Shown here piece by piece: positions 11,201-26,611 of a stretch of 64,000 bases of DNA. How positions within the stretch are numbered: position 1 is the stretch's first letter; the number at the start of each line of letters is the position of its first letter. The notes under the pieces are model-generated. The model was not told where the DNA came from, did not search any database, and saw only the letters and a list, made by a program, of their open reading frames with translations. Source of the stretch: Nemertoderma westbladi (Eukaryota; Xenacoelomorpha; Nemertodermatida; Nemertodermatidae); contig JAUCBJ010009096.1 of NCBI GenBank assembly GCA_032718475.1, forward strand, positions 1 to 64,000, read 5' to 3'. The translations under genes and the position numbers were made by a program.

Positions 11201-14200
11201 CTCTGATTGGTCACATATCGCCTTTACTTTAGTTTCAGAATTGAAACACACTTTCTGATTTGTCACATATCGCCTTTACTTTAGTTTCAAGATTGAAACA
11301 CGCTTTCTGATTGGTCACATATCGCCTTTACTTTAGTTTCAGAATAGAAACACACTTTCTGATTTCTCACATATCGCCTTTACTTTAGTTTCAAGATTGA
11401 AACACACTTTCTGATTTGTCACATATCGACTTTACTTTAGTTTCAGGATTGAAACACGCTCTCTGATTGGTCACATATCGCCTTTACTTTAGTTTCAGAA
11501 TAGAAACACGCTCTCTGATTGGTCACATATCGCCTTTACTTTAGTTTCAGAATAGAAACACGCTCTCTGATTGGTCACATATCGCCTTTACTTTAGTTTC
11601 AAGATTGAAACACGCTTTCTGATAGGTCACGTATCGCCTTTACTTTAGTTTCAGAATAGAAACACGCTCTCTGATTGGTCACATATCGCCTTTACTTTAG
11701 TTTCAAGATTGAAACACGCTTTCTGATAGGTCACGTATCGCCTTTACTTTAGTTTCAGAATAGAAACACGCTCTCTGATTGGTCACATATCGCCTTTACT
11801 TTAGTTTCAAGATTGAAACACGCTTTCTGATAGGTCACGTATCGCCTTTACTTTAGTTTCAGAATAGAAACACGCTCTCTGATTGGTCACATATCGCCTT
11901 TACTTTAGTTTCAGAATAGAAACACGCACTCTGATTGGTCACATATCGCCTTTACTTTAGTTTCAAGATTGAAACACGCTTTCTGATAGGTCACGTATCG
12001 CCTTTACTTTAGTTTCAGAATAGAAACACGCTCTCTGATTGGTCACATATCGCCTTTACTTTAGTTTCAGAATTGAAACACGGTCTCTGATTGGTCACAT
12101 ATCGCCTTTACTTTAGTTTCAGGATTGAAACACACTTTCTGATTGGTCACATATCGCCTTTACTTTAGTTTCAGAATTGAAACACACTTTCTGATTGGTC
12201 ACATATCGCCTTTACTTTAGTTTCAGGATTGAAACACGCTTTCTGATTGGTCACATATCGCCTATACTTTAGTTTCCGGATTGAAACACACTTTCTGATT
12301 TGTCACATATTGCCTTTACTTTAGTTTCCGGATTGAAACACACTTTCTGATTGGTCACATATCGCCTTTACTTTAGTTTCAGTATTGAAACACGCTTTCT
12401 GTTTGGTCACATATCGCCTTTACTTTAGTTTTAGAATTTAAACACGCTTTCTGATTTGTCACATATCGCCTTTACTTTAGTTTCCGGATTGAAACACACT
12501 TTCTGATTGGTCACATATCGCCTTTACTTTAGTTTCAGTATTGAAACACGCTTTCTGTTTGGTCACATATCGCCTTTACTTTAGTTTTAGAATTGAAACA
12601 CACTTTCTGATTTGTCACATATCGCCTTTACTTTAGTTTCCGGATTGAAACACACTTTCTGATTGGTCACATATCGCCTTTACTTTAGTTTCAGTATTGA
12701 AACACGCTTTCTGTTTGGTCACATATCGCCTTTACTTTAGTTTTAGAATTTAAACACGCTTTCTGATTTGTCACATATCGCCTTTACTTTAGTTTCCGGA
12801 TTGAAACACACTTTCTGATTGGTCACATATCGCCTTTACTTTAGTTTCAGTATTGAAACACGCTTTCTGTTTGGTCACATATCGCCTTTACTTTAGTTTT
12901 AGAATTGAAACACACTTTCTGATTTGTCACATATCGCCTTTACTTTAGTTTCCGGATTGAAACACGCTTTCTGATTTGTCACATATCGCCTTTACTTTAG
13001 TTTCCAGATTGAAACACACTTTCTGATTGGTCACATATCGCCTTTACTTTAGTTTCAGGATTGAAACACACTTTCTGATTTGTCACATATCGCCTTTACT
13101 TTAGTTTCCAGATTGAAACACACTTTCTGATTTGTCACATATCGCCTATACTTTAGTTTCCAGATTGAAACACACTTTCTGATTTGTCACATATCGCCTA
13201 TACTTTAGTTTCCAGATTGAAACACACTTTCTGATTGGTCACATATCGCCTTTACTTTAGTTTCCAGATTGAAACACGCTTTCTGTTTGGTCACATATCG
13301 CCTTTACTTTAGTTTCCAGATTGAAACACGCTTTCTGTTTGGTCACATATCGCCTTTACTTTAGTTTCCAGATTGAAACACACTTTCTGATTTGTCACAT
13401 ATCGCCTATACTTTAGTTTCCGGATTGAAACACGCTTTCTGATTTGTCACATATCGCCTATACTTTAGTTTCCGGATTGAAACACGCTTTCTGATTTGTC
13501 ACATATCGCCTTTACTTTAGTTTCCAGATTGAAACACACTTTCTGATTGGTCACATATCGCCTTTACTTTAGTTTCCAGATTGAAACACGCTTTCTGTTT
13601 GGTCACATATCGCCTTTACTTTAGTTTCCAGATTGAAACACGCTTTCTGTTTGGTCACATATCGCCTTTACTTTAGTTTCCAGATTGAAACACGCTTTCT
13701 GTTTGGTCACATATCGCCTTTACTTTAGTTTCCAGATTGAAACACGCTTTCTGTTTGGTCACATATCGCCTTTACTTTAGTTTCCAGATTGAAACACGCT
13801 TTCTGTTTGGTCACATATCGCCTTTACTTTAGTTTCCAGATTGAAACACACTTTCTGATTTGTCACATATCGCCTATACTTTAGTTTCCGGATTGAAACA
13901 CGCTTTCTGATTTGTCACATATCGCCTTTACTTTAGTTTCCAGATTGAAACACACTTTCTGATTTGTCACATATCGCCTTTACTTTAGTTTCAGTATTGA
14001 AACACACTTTCTGATTTGTCACATATCGCCTTTACTTTAGTTTCCAGATTGAAACACACTTTCTGATTTGTCACATATCGCCTATACTTTAGTTTCCGGA
14101 TTGAAACACGCTTTCTGATTTGTCACATATCGCCTATACTTTAGTTTCCAGATTGAAACACGCTTTCTGTTTGGTCACATATCGCCTTTACTTTAGTTTC

Positions 14201-17200
14201 CAGATTGAAACACGCTTTCTGTTTGGTCACATATCGCCTTTACTTTAGTTTCCAGATTGAAACACGCTTTCTGTTTGGTCACATATCGCCTTTACTTTAG
14301 TTTCCAGATTGAAACACACTTTCTGATTTGTCACATATCGCCTATACTTTAGTTTCCGGATTGAAACACGCTTTCTGATTTGTCACATATCGCCTATACT
14401 TTAGTTTCCGGATTGAAACACGCTTTCTGATTTGTCACATATCGCCTTTACTTTAGTTTCCAGATTGAAACACACTTTCTGATTTGTCACATATCGCCTT
14501 TACTTTAGTTTCAGTATTGAAACACACTTTCTGATTTGTCACATATCGCCTTTACTTTAGTTTCCAGATTGAAACACACTTTCTGATTTGTCACATATCG
14601 CCTATACTTTAGTTTCCGGATTGAAACACGCTTTCTGATTTGTCACATATCGCCTATACTTTAGTTTCCGGATTGAAACACGCTTTCTGATTTGTCACAT
14701 ATCGCCTTTACTTTAGTTTCCAGATTGAAACACGCTTTCTGATTTCTCACATATCGCCTTTACTTTAGTTTCCAGATTGAAACACGCTTTCTGATTTCTC
14801 ACATATCGCCTTTACTTTAGTTTCAGAATTGAAACACGCTTTCTGATTTGTCACATATCGCCTTTACTTTAGTTTCAGAATTTAAACACGCTTTCTGATT
14901 TGTCACATATCGCCTATACTTTAGTTTCCGGATTGAAACACGCTTTCTGATTTCTCACATATCGCCTTTACTTTAGTTTCAGAATTGAAACACGCTTTCT
15001 GATTTGTCACATATCGCCTTTACTTTAGTTTCAGAATTTAAACACGCTTTCTGATTTGTCACATATCGCCTATACTTTAGTTTCCGGATTGAAACACGCT
15101 TTCTGATTTCTCACATATCGCCTTTACTTTAGTTTCAGAATTGAAACACGCTTTCTGATTTGTCACATATCGCCTTTACTTTAGTTTCAGAATTTAAACA
15201 CGCTTTCTGATTTGTCACATATCGCCTATACTTTAGTTTCCGGATTGAAACACACTTTCTGATTTGTCACATATCGCCTTTACTTTAGTTTCAGAATTTA
15301 AACACGCTTTCTGATTTGTCACATATCGCCTTTACTTTAGTTTCAGAATTTAAACACGCTTTCTGATTTGTCACATATCGCCTATACTTTAGTTTCCGGA
15401 TTGAAACACGCTTTCTGATTTGTCACATATCGCCTATACTTTAGTTTCCGGATTGAAACACACTTTCTGATTTGTCACATATCGCCTTTACTGTACTTTA
15501 GTTTCCGGATTGAAACACGCTTTCTGTTTGGTCACATATCGCCTTTACTTTAGTTTCCAGATTGAAACACGCTTTCTGATTTGTCACATATCGCCTTTAC
15601 TTTAGTTTCAGAATTGAAACACGCTTTCTGATTTCTCACATATCGCCTTTACTTTAGTTTCAGAATTTAAACACGCTTTCTGATTTGTCACATATCGCCT
15701 ATACTTTAGTTTCCGGATTGAAACACGCTTTCTGATTTCTCACATATCGCCTTTACTTTAGTTTCAGAATTTAAACACGCTTTCTGATTTGTCACATATC
15801 GCCTATACTTTAGTTTCCGGATTGAAACACGCTTTCTGATTTCTCACATATCGCCTTTACTTTAGTTTCAGAATTGAAACACGCTTTCTGATTTGTCACA
15901 TATCGCCTTTACTTTAGTTTCAGAATTTAAACACGCTTTCTGATTTGTCACATATCGCCTATACTTTAGTTTCCGGATTGAAACACACTTTCTGATTTGT
16001 CACATATCGCCTTTACTGTACTTTAGTTTCCGGATTGAAACACGCTTTCTGTTTGGTCACATATCGCCTTTTCTGTACTTTAGTTTCCGGATTGAAACAC
16101 ACTTTCTGATTTGTCACATATCGCCTTTACTGTACTTTAGTTTCCGGATTGAAACACGCTTTCTGTTTGGTCACATATCGCCTTTACTTTAGTTTCCAGA
16201 TTGAAACACGCTTTCTGATTTCTCACATATCGCCTTTACTTTAGTTTCCGGATTGAAACACACTTTCTGTTTGTCACATATCGCCTTTACTTTAGTTTCA
16301 GAATTGAAACGCACTTTCTGATTTGTCACATATCGCCTATACTTTAGTTTCCGGATTGAAACACGCTTTCTGATTTGTCACATATCGCCTTTACTTTAGT
16401 TTCCAGATTGAAACACACTTTCTGATTTGTCACATATCGCCTTTACTTTAGTTTCCGGATTGAAACACACTTTCTGATTGGTCACATATCGCCTTTACTT
16501 TAGTTTCAGTATTGAAACACACTTTCTGATTTGTCACATATCGCCTATACTTTAGTTTCAGGATTTAAACACGCTTTCTGATTTGTCACATATCGCCTTT
16601 ACTTTAGTTTCAGGATTGAAACACACTTTCTGATTTCTCACATATCGCCTTTACTTTAGTTTCAGTATTGAAACACACTTTCTGATTTGTCACATATCGC
16701 CTATACTTTAGTTTCCGGATTGAAACACGCTTTCTGATTTGTCACATATCGCCTTTACTTTAGTTTCCAGATTGAAACACACTTTCTGATTGGTCACATA
16801 TCGCCTTTACTTTAGTTTCCGGATTGAAACACGCTTTCTGATTTGTCACATATCGCCTTTACTTTAGTTTCAGAATTGAAACACACTTTCTGATTGGTCA
16901 CATATCGCCTTTACTTTAGTTTCAGAATTGAAACACACTTTCTGATTTGTCACATATCGCCTTTACTTTAGTTTCCAGATTGAAACACACTTTCTGATTG
17001 GTCACATATCGCCTTTACTTTAGTTTCAGGATTGAAACACACTTTCTGATTTGTCACATATCGCCTTTACTTTAGTTTCAGGATTGAAACACACTTTCTG
17101 ATTTCTCACATATCGCCTTTACTTTAGTTTTAGAATTGAAACACACTTTCTGATTTGTCACATATCGCCTTTACTTTAGTTTCAGGATTGAAACACGCTT

Positions 17201-20200
17201 TCTGATTGGTCACATATCGCCTTTACTTTAGTTTCAGGATTGAAACACACTTTCTGATTTGTCACATATCGCCTTTACTTTAGTTTCCAGATTGAAACAC
17301 ACTTTCTGATTGGTCACATATCGCCTTTACTTTAGTTTCAGGATTGAAACACACTTTCTGATTTGTCACATATCGCCTTTACTTTAGTTTCAGGATTGAA
17401 ACACACTTTCTGATTGGTCACATATCGCCTTTACTTTAGTTTCAGAATTGAAACACACTTTCTGATTTGTCACATATCGCCTTTACTTTAGTTTCCAGAT
17501 TGAAACACACTTTCTGATTGGTCACATATCGCCTTTACTTTAGTTTCAGTATTGAAACACACTTTCTGATTTGTCACATATCGCCTATACTTTAGTTTCC
17601 GGATTGAAACACGCTTTCTGATTTGTCACATATCGCCTTTACTTTAGTTTCCAGATTGAAACACACTTTCTGATTGGTCACATATCGCCTTTACTTTAGT
17701 TTCCGGATTGAAACACGCTTTCTGATTTGTCACATATCGCCTTTACTTTAGTTTCAGAATTGAAACACACTTTCTGATTGGTCACATATCGCCTTTACTT
17801 TAGTTTCAGAATTGAAACACACTTTCTGATTTGTCACATATCGCCTTTACTTTAGTTTCCAGATTGAAACACACTTTCTGATTGGTCACATATCGCCTTT
17901 ACTTTAGTTTCAGGATTGAAACACACTTTCTGATTTGTCACATATCGCCTTTACTTTAGTTTCAGGATTGAAACACACTTTCTGATTTCTCACATATCGC
18001 CTTTACTTTAGTTTCAGTATTGAAACACACTTTCTGATTTGTCACATATCGCCTATACTTTAGTTTCCGGATTGAAACACGCTTTCTGATTTGTCACATA
18101 TCGCCTTTACTTTAGTTTCCAGATTGAAACACACTTTCTGATTGGTCACATATCGCCTTTACTTTAGTTTCCGGATTGAAACACGCTTTCTGATTTGTCA
18201 CATATCGCCTTTACTTTAGTTTCAGAATTGAAACACACTTTCTGATTGGTCACATATCGCCTTTACTTTAGTTTCAGAATTGAAACACACTTTCTGATTT
18301 GTCACATATCGCCTTTACTTTAGTTTCCAGATTGAAACACACTTTCTGATTGGTCACATATCGCCTTTACTTTAGTTTCAGGATTGAAACACACTTTCTG
18401 ATTTGTCACATATCGCCTTTACTTTAGTTTCAGGATTGAAACACACTTTCTGATTTCTCACATATCGCCTTTACTTTAGTTTCAGTATTGAAACACACTT
18501 TCTGATTTGTCACATATCGCCTATACTTTAGTTTCCGGATTGAAACACGCTTTCTGATTTGTCACATATCGCCTTTACTTTAGTTTCCAGATTGAAACAC
18601 ACTTTCTGATTGGTCACATATCGCCTTTACTTTAGTTTCCGGATTGAAACACACTTTCTGATTGGTCACATATCGCCTTTACTTTAGTTTCCAGATTGAA
18701 ACACACTTTCTGATTTGGCACATATCGCCTTTACTTTAGTTTCAGGATTGAAACACACTTTCTGATTTGTCACATATCGCCTTTACTTTAGTTTCCAGAT
18801 TGAAACACACTTTCTGATTTGGCACATATCGCCTTTACTTTAGTTTCCGGATTGAAACACGCTTTCTGATTTGTCACATATCGCCTTTACTTTAGTTTCC
18901 GGGTTGAAACACACTTTCTGATTGGTCACATATCGCCTTTACTGTACTTTAGTTTCCGGATTGAAACACGCTTTCTGATTTGTCACATATCGCCTTTACT
19001 TTAGTTTCCAGATTGAAACACACTTTCTGATTGGTCACATATCGCCTTTACTTTAGTTTCCAGATTGAAACACACTTTCTGATTGGTCACATATCGCCTT
19101 TACTGTACTTTAGTTTCCGGATTGAAACACGCTTTCTGATTTGTCACATATCGCCTTTACTTTAGTTTCCAGATTGAAACACACTTTCTGATTGGTCACA
19201 TATCGCCTTTACTGTACTTTAGTTTCCGGATTGAAACACGCTTTCTGATTTGTCACATATCGCCTTTACTTTAGTTTCCAGATTGAAACACACTTTCTGA
19301 TTGGTCACATATCGCCTTTACTTTAGTTTTAGAATTGAAACACACTTTCTGATTTGTCACATATCGCCTTTACTGTACTTTAGTTTCCGGATTGAAACAC
19401 GCTTTCTGATTTGTCACATATCGCCTTTACTTTAGTTTCCAGATTGAAACACACTTTCTGATTGGTCACATATCGCCTTTACTTTAGTTTCCGGATTGAA
19501 ACACGCTTTCTGATTTGTCACATATCGCCTTTACTTTAGTTTCCGGATTGAAACACACTTTCTGATTGGTCACATATCGCCTTTACTGTACTTTAGTTTC
19601 CGGATTGAAACACGCTTTCTGATTTGTCACATATCGCCTTTACTTTAGTTTCCAGATTGAAACACACTTTCTGATTGGTCACATATCGCCTTTACTTTAG
19701 TTTCCAGATTGAAACACACTTTCTGATTGGTCACATATCGCCTTTACTGTACTTTAGTTTCCGGATTGAAACACGCTTTCTGATTTGTCACATATCGCCT
19801 TTACTTTAGTTTCCGGATTGAAACACGCTTTCTGATTTGTCACATATCGCCTTTACTTTAGTTTCCGGATTGAAACACGCTTTCTGATTTGTCACATATC
19901 GCCTTTACTTTAGTTTCCAGATTGAAACACACTTTCTGATTGGTCACATATCGCCTTTACTGTACTTTAGTTTCCGGATTGAAACACGCTTTCTGATTTG
20001 TCACATATCGCCTTTACTTTAGTTTCCAGATTGAAACACACTTTCTGATTGGTCACATATCGCCTTTACTGTACTTTAGTTTCCGGATTGAAACACGCTT
20101 TCTGATTTGTCACATATCGCCTTTACTTTAGTTTCCAGATTGAAACACACTTTCTGATTGGTCACATATCGCCTTTACTTTAGTTTCCGGATTGAAACAC

Positions 20201-23200
20201 GCTTTCTGATTTGTCACATATCGCCTTTACTTTAGTTTCCGGATTGAAACACACTTTCTGATTGGTCACATATCGCCTTTACTGTACTTTAGTTTCCGGA
20301 TTGAAACACGCTTTCTGATTTGTCACATATCGCCTTTACTTTAGTTTCCAGATTGAAACACACTTTCTGATTGGTCACATATCGCCTTTACTTTAGTTTC
20401 CAGATTGAAACACACTTTCTGATTGGTCACATATCGCCTTTACTGTACTTTAGTTTCCGGATTGAAACACGCTTTCTGATTTGTCACATATCGCCTTTAC
20501 TTTAGTTTCCGGATTGAAACACGCTTTCTGATTTGTCACATATCGCCTTTACTTTAGTTTCAGAATTGAAACACACTTTCTGATTTGTCACATATCGCCT
20601 TTACTTTAGTTTCCAGATTGAAACACACTTTCTGATTTGTCACATATCGCCTTTACTGTACTTTAGTTTCCGGATTGAAACACGCTTTCTGATTTGTCAC
20701 ATATCGCCTTTACTTTAGTTTCCAGATTGAAACACACTTTCTGATTGGTCACATATCGCCTTTACTGTACTTTAGTTTCCGGATTGAAACACGCTTTCTG
20801 TTTGGTCACATATCGCCTTTACTTTAGTTTCCAGATTGAAACACGCTTTCTGATTTGTCACATATCGCCTTTACTTTAGTTTCCAGATTGAAACACGCTT
20901 TCTGATTTGTCACATATCGCCTTTACTTTAGTTTCCAGATTGAAACACACTTTCTGATTGGTCACATATCGCCTATACTTTAGTTTCCGGATTGAAACAC
21001 GCTTTCTGATTTGTCACATATCGCCTTTACTTTAGTTTCCAGATTGAAACACACTTTCTGATTTGGCACATATCGCCTTTACTTTAGTTTCCAGATTGAA
21101 ACACACTTTCTGATTGGTCACATATCGCCTATACTTTAGTTTCCGGATTGAAACACGCTTTCTGATTTGTCACATATCGCCTTTACTTTAGTTTCCAGAT
21201 TGAAACACACTTTCTGATTTGTCACATATCGCCTTTACTTTAGTTTCCGGATTGAAACACGCTTTCTGATTTCTCACATATCGCCTTTACTTTAGTTTCC
21301 AGATTGAAACACACTTTCTGATTGGTCACATATCGCCTATACTTTAGTTTCAGGATTGAAACACGCTCTCTGATTGGTCACATATCGCCTATACTTTAGT
21401 TTCAGAATTGAAACACACTTTCTGATTGGTCACATATCGCCTTTACTTTAGTTTCCGGATTGAAACACGCTTTCTGATTTCTCACATATCGCCTTTACTT
21501 TAGTTTCCAGATTGAAACACACTTTCTGATTGGTCACATATCGCCTATACTTTAGTTTCAGGATTGAAACACGCTCTCTGATTGGTCACATATCGCCTAT
21601 ACTTTAGTTTCAGAATTGAAACACACTTTCTGATTGGTCACATATCGCCTTTACTTTAGTTTCCGGATTGAAACACGCTTTCTGATTTGTCACATATCGC
21701 CTTTACTTTAGTTTCCAGATTGAAACACACTTTCTGATTGGTCACATATCGCCTATACTTTAGTTTCCGGATTGAAACACGCTTTCTGATTTGTCACATA
21801 TCGCCTTTACTTTAGTTTCCAGATTGAAACACACTTTCTGATTTGGCACATATCGCCTTTACTTTAGTTTCAGGATTGAAACACACTTTCTGATTGGTCA
21901 CATATCGCCTTTACTTTAGTTTCCAGATTGAAACACACTTTCTGATTTGGCACATATCGCCTTTACTTTAGTTTCAGGATTGAAACACACTTTCTGATTT
22001 GTCACATATCGCCTTTACTTTAGTTTCCAGATTGAAACACACTTTCTGATTGGTCACATATCGCCTTTACTTTAGTTTTAGAATTTAAACACGCTTTCTG
22101 ATTTGTCACATATCGCCTTTACTTTAGTTTCAGGATTGAAACACACTTTCTGATTTGTCACATATCGCCTTTACTTTAGTTTTAGAATTTAAACACGCTT
22201 TCTTATTTGTCACATATCGCCTTTACTTTAGTTTCAGGATTGAAACACACTTTCTGATTTGTCACATATCGCCTTTACTTTAGTTTTAGAATTTAAACAC
22301 GCTTTCTGATTTGTCACATATCGCCTTTACTTTAGTTTCCGGATTGAAACACGCTTTCTGATTTGTCACATATCGCCTTTACTTTAGTTTCAGGATTGAA
22401 ACACGCTTTCTGATTTGTCACATATCGCCTTTACTTTAGTTTCAGGATTGAAACACACTTTCTGATTTGTCACATATCGCCTTTACTTTAGTTTCAGGAT
22501 TGAAACACACTTTCTGATTGGTCACATATCGCCTTTACTTTAGTTTCAGGATTGAAACACACTTTCTGATTTGTCACATATCGCCTTTACTTTAGTTTCA
22601 GGATTGAAACACACTTTCTGATTTGTCACATATCGCCTTTACTTTAGTTTCCAGATTGAAACACACTTTCTGATTGGTCACATATCGCCTTTACTTTAGT
22701 TTCCGGATTGAAACACGCTTTCTGATTGGTCACATATCGCCTTTACTTTAGTTTCAGGATTGAAACACACTTTCTGATTGGTCACATATCGCCTTTACTT
22801 TAGTTTCAGAATTGAAACACACTTTCTGATTGGTCACATATCGCCTTTACTTTAGTTTCAGGATTGAAACACGCTTTCTGATTGGTCACATATTGCCTTT
22901 ACTTTAGTTTCCGGATTGAAACACACTTTCTGATTTGTCACGTATCGCCTTTACTTTAGTTTTAGAATTGAAACATGCTTTCTGATTGGTCACATATCGC
23001 CTTTACTTTAGTTTCAGAATAGAAACACACTTTCTGATTGGTCACATATCGCCTTTACTTTAGTTTCCAGATTGAAACACACTTTCTGATTTGTCACATA
23101 TCGCCTTTACTTTAGTTTCAGGATTGAAACACACTTTCTGATTGGTCACATATCGCCTTTACTTTAGTTTCAGAATTGAAACACACTTTCTGATTGGTCA

Positions 23201-26200
23201 CATATCGCCTTTACTTTAGTTTCCAGATTGAAACACACTTTCTGATTTGTCACATATCGCCTTTACTTTAGTTTCCGGATTGAAACACACTTTCTGATTG
23301 GTCACATATCGCCTTTACTTTAGTTTCAGTATTGAAACACACTTTCTGATTTGTCACATATCGCCTTTACTTTAGTTTCCGGATTGAAACACACTTTCTG
23401 ATTGGTCACATATCGCCTTTACTTTAGTTTCCAGATTGAAACACACTTTCTGTTTGGTCACATATCGCCTTTACTTTAGTTTTAGAATTTAAACACGCTT
23501 TCTGATTTGTCACATATCGCCTTTACTTTAGTTTCCGGATTGAAACACACGTTCTGATTGGTCACATATCGCCTTTACTTTAGTTTCAGTATTGAAACAC
23601 GCTTTCTGTTTGGTCACATATCGCCTTTACTTTAGTTTTAGAATTGAAACACACTTTCTGATTTGTCACATATCGCCTTTACTTTAGTTTCCGGATTGAA
23701 ACACACTTTCTGATTTGTCACATATCGCCTTTACTTTAGTTTTAGAATTTAAACACGCTTTCTGATTTGTCACATATCGCCTATACTTTAGTTTCCGGAT
23801 TGAAACACGCTTTCTGATTTGTCACATATCGCCTTTACTTTAGTTTCCAGATTGAAACACACTTTCTGATTGGTCACATATCGCCTTTACTTTAGTTTCA
23901 GGATTGAAACACACTTTCTGATTTGTCACATATCGCCTTTACTTTAGTTTTAGAATTTAAACACGCTTTCTGATTTGTCACATATCGCCTTTACTTTAGT
24001 TTCAGGATTGAAACACACTTTCTGATTTGTCACATATCGCCTTTACTTTAGTTTTAGAATTTAAACACGCTTTCTTATTTGTCACATATCGCCTTTACTT
24101 TAGTTTCAGGATTGAAACACACTTTCTGATTTGTCACATATCGCCTTTACTTTAGTTTTAGAATTTAAACACGCTTTCTGATTTGTCACATATCGCCTTT
24201 ACTTTAGTTTCCGGATTGAAACACGCTTTCTGATTTGTCACATATCGCCTTTACTTTAGTTTCAGGATTGAAACACGCTTTCTGATTTGTCACATATCGC
24301 CTTTACTTTAGTTTCAGGATTGAAACACACTTTCTGATTTGTCACATATCGCCTTTACTTTAGTTTCAGAATAGAAACACGCTCTCTGATTGGTCACATA
24401 TCGCCTTTACTTTAGTTTCAGGATTGAAACACACTTTCTGATTGGTCACATATCGCCTTTACTTTAGTTTCCGGATTGAAACACGCTTTCTGATTGGTCA
24501 CATATCGCCTTTACTTTAGTTTCAGGATTGAAACACGCTTTCTGATTTGTCACATATCGCCTTTACTTTAGTTTCCAGATTGAAACACGCTTTCTGATTT
24601 GTCACATATCGCCTTTACTTTAGTTTCAGGATTGAAACACACTTTCTGATTGGTCACATATCGCCTTTACTTTAGTTTCAGGATTGAAACACACTTTCTG
24701 ATTGGTCACATATCGCCTTTACTTTAGTTTCCGGATTGAAACACGCTTTCTGATTGGTCACATATCGCCTTTACTTTAGTTTCAGGATTGAAACACACTT
24801 TCTGATTGGTCACATATCGCCTTTACTTTAGTTTCAGAATTGAAACACGCTTTCTGTTTGGCACATATCGCCTTTACTTTAGTTTCAGAATTGAAACACG
24901 CTTTCTGTTTGGCACATATCGCCTTTACTTTAGTTTCAGGATTGAAACACACTTTCTGATTGGTCACATATCGCCTTTACTTTAGTTTCAGGATTGAAAC
25001 ACACTTTCTGATTGGTCACATATCGCCTTTACTTTAGTTTCCGGATTGAAACACGCTTTCTGATTGGTCACATATCGCCTTTACTTTAGTTTCAGGATTG
25101 AAACACACTTTCTGATTGGTCACATATCGCCTTTACTTTAGTTTCAGAATTGAAACACGCTTTCTGTTTGGCACATATCGCCTTTACTTTAGTTTCAGGA
25201 TTGAAACACACTTTCTGATTGGTCACATATCGCCTTTACTTTAGTTTCAGGATTGAAACACACTTTCTGATTGGTCACATATCGCCTTTACTTTAGTTTC
25301 CGGATTGAAACACGCTTTCTGATTGGTCACATATCGCCTTTACTTTAGTTTCAGGATTGAAACACACTTTCTGATTGGTCACATATCGCCTTTACTTTAG
25401 TTTCAGAATTGAAACACACTTTCTGATTGGTCACATATCGCCTTTACTTTAGTTTTAGAATTGAAACACACTTTCTGATTTGTCACATATCGCCTATACT
25501 TTAGTTTCCAGATTGAAACACACTTTCTGATTGGTCACATATCGCCTTTACTTTAGTTTCCGGATTGAAACACGCTTTCTGATTGGTCACATATCGCCTT
25601 TACTTTAGTTTCAGGATTGAAACACGCTTTCTGATTGGTCACATATCGCCTTTACTTTAGTTTCAGGATTGAAACACACTTTCTGATTGGTCACATATCG
25701 CCTTTACTTTAGTTTCAGAATTGAAACACGCTTTCTGTTTGGCACATATCGCCTTTACTTTAGTTTCAGAATTGAAACACACTTTCTGATTGGTCACATA
25801 TCGCCTTTACTTTAGTTTCAGGATTGAAACACGCTTTCTGATTTGTCACATATCGCCTTTACTTTAGTTTCCAGATTGAAACGCGCTTTCTGTTTGGTTC
25901 ACATATCGACTTTACTTTAGTTTCAGTATTGAAACACACTTTCTGATTGGTCACATATCGCCTTTACTTTAGTTTCCAGATTGAAACACGCTTTCTGTTT
26001 GGTTCACATATCGACTTTACTTTAGTTTCAGAATTGAAACACACTTTCTGATTGGTCACATATCGCCTTTACTTTAGTTTCAGGATTGAAACACGCTTTC
26101 TGATTTGTCACATATCGCCTTTACTTTAGTTTCCAGATTGAAACACGCTTTCTGTTTGGTTCACATATCGACTTTACTTTAGTTTCAGTATTGAAACACG

Positions 26201-26590
26201 CTTTCTGATTTGTCACATATCGCCTTTACTTTAGTTTCCAGATTGAAACACGCTTTCTGTTTGGTTCACATATCGACTTTACTTTAGTTTCAGTATTGAA
26301 ACACACTTTCTGATTTGTCACATATCGCCTTTACTTTAGTTTCCAGATTGAAACACACTTTCTGATTGGTCACATATCGCCTTTACTTTAGTTTCAGGAT
26401 TGAAACACACTTTCTGATTTGTCACATATCGCCTTTACTTTAGTTTCCAGATTGAAACACGCTTTCTGTTTGGTTCACATATCGACTTTACTTTAGTTTC
26501 AGTATTGAAACACACTTTCTGATTGGTCACATATCGCCTTTACTTTAGTTTCAGGATTGAAACACGCTTTCTGTTTGGTTCACATATCGC
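5241..26590. repeat. 52 bp satellite array, about 410 copies
   Basis: Monomers are exactly 52 bp over nearly the whole block (the CGCC landmark recurs every 52 bases). Each contains TTTACTTTAG, the imperfect palindrome GTTTCAGAATTGAAAC, and CTTTCTGATTGGTCACATATCG. Variants are regional: AGAATAGAAACACGCTCTCTG mostly between 5.4 and 12.1 kb; TTCCGG or TTCCAG between 12 and 24 kb; a 57 bp form with an extra TGTAC between 15.5 and 20.8 kb; and a GGTTCACATATCGAC form only near the right edge (25.9-26.6 kb). Higher-order periods are visible. The block lies in the inferred RhoGEF intron. No genes are embedded in it; the short minus-strand frame near 24.8 kb is repeat translation. Confidence 0.97.
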
Positions 26591-26611
26591 GTTTCCAACA
26601 AGTTCTTGCAG

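Noticed and set aside
5241-26590. CRISPR-like array of regular repeats
   Set aside because: There are no unique spacers; the 52 bp units follow one another directly and vary only by point changes. The surrounding spliced genes and LINEs show this is animal DNA.
5241-26590. Hammerhead ribozyme in the 52 bp satellite (CTGAT and GAAAC present)
   Set aside because: The conserved CTGATGA core is absent (CTGATTG instead) and the stems do not fit; resemblance is coincidental.
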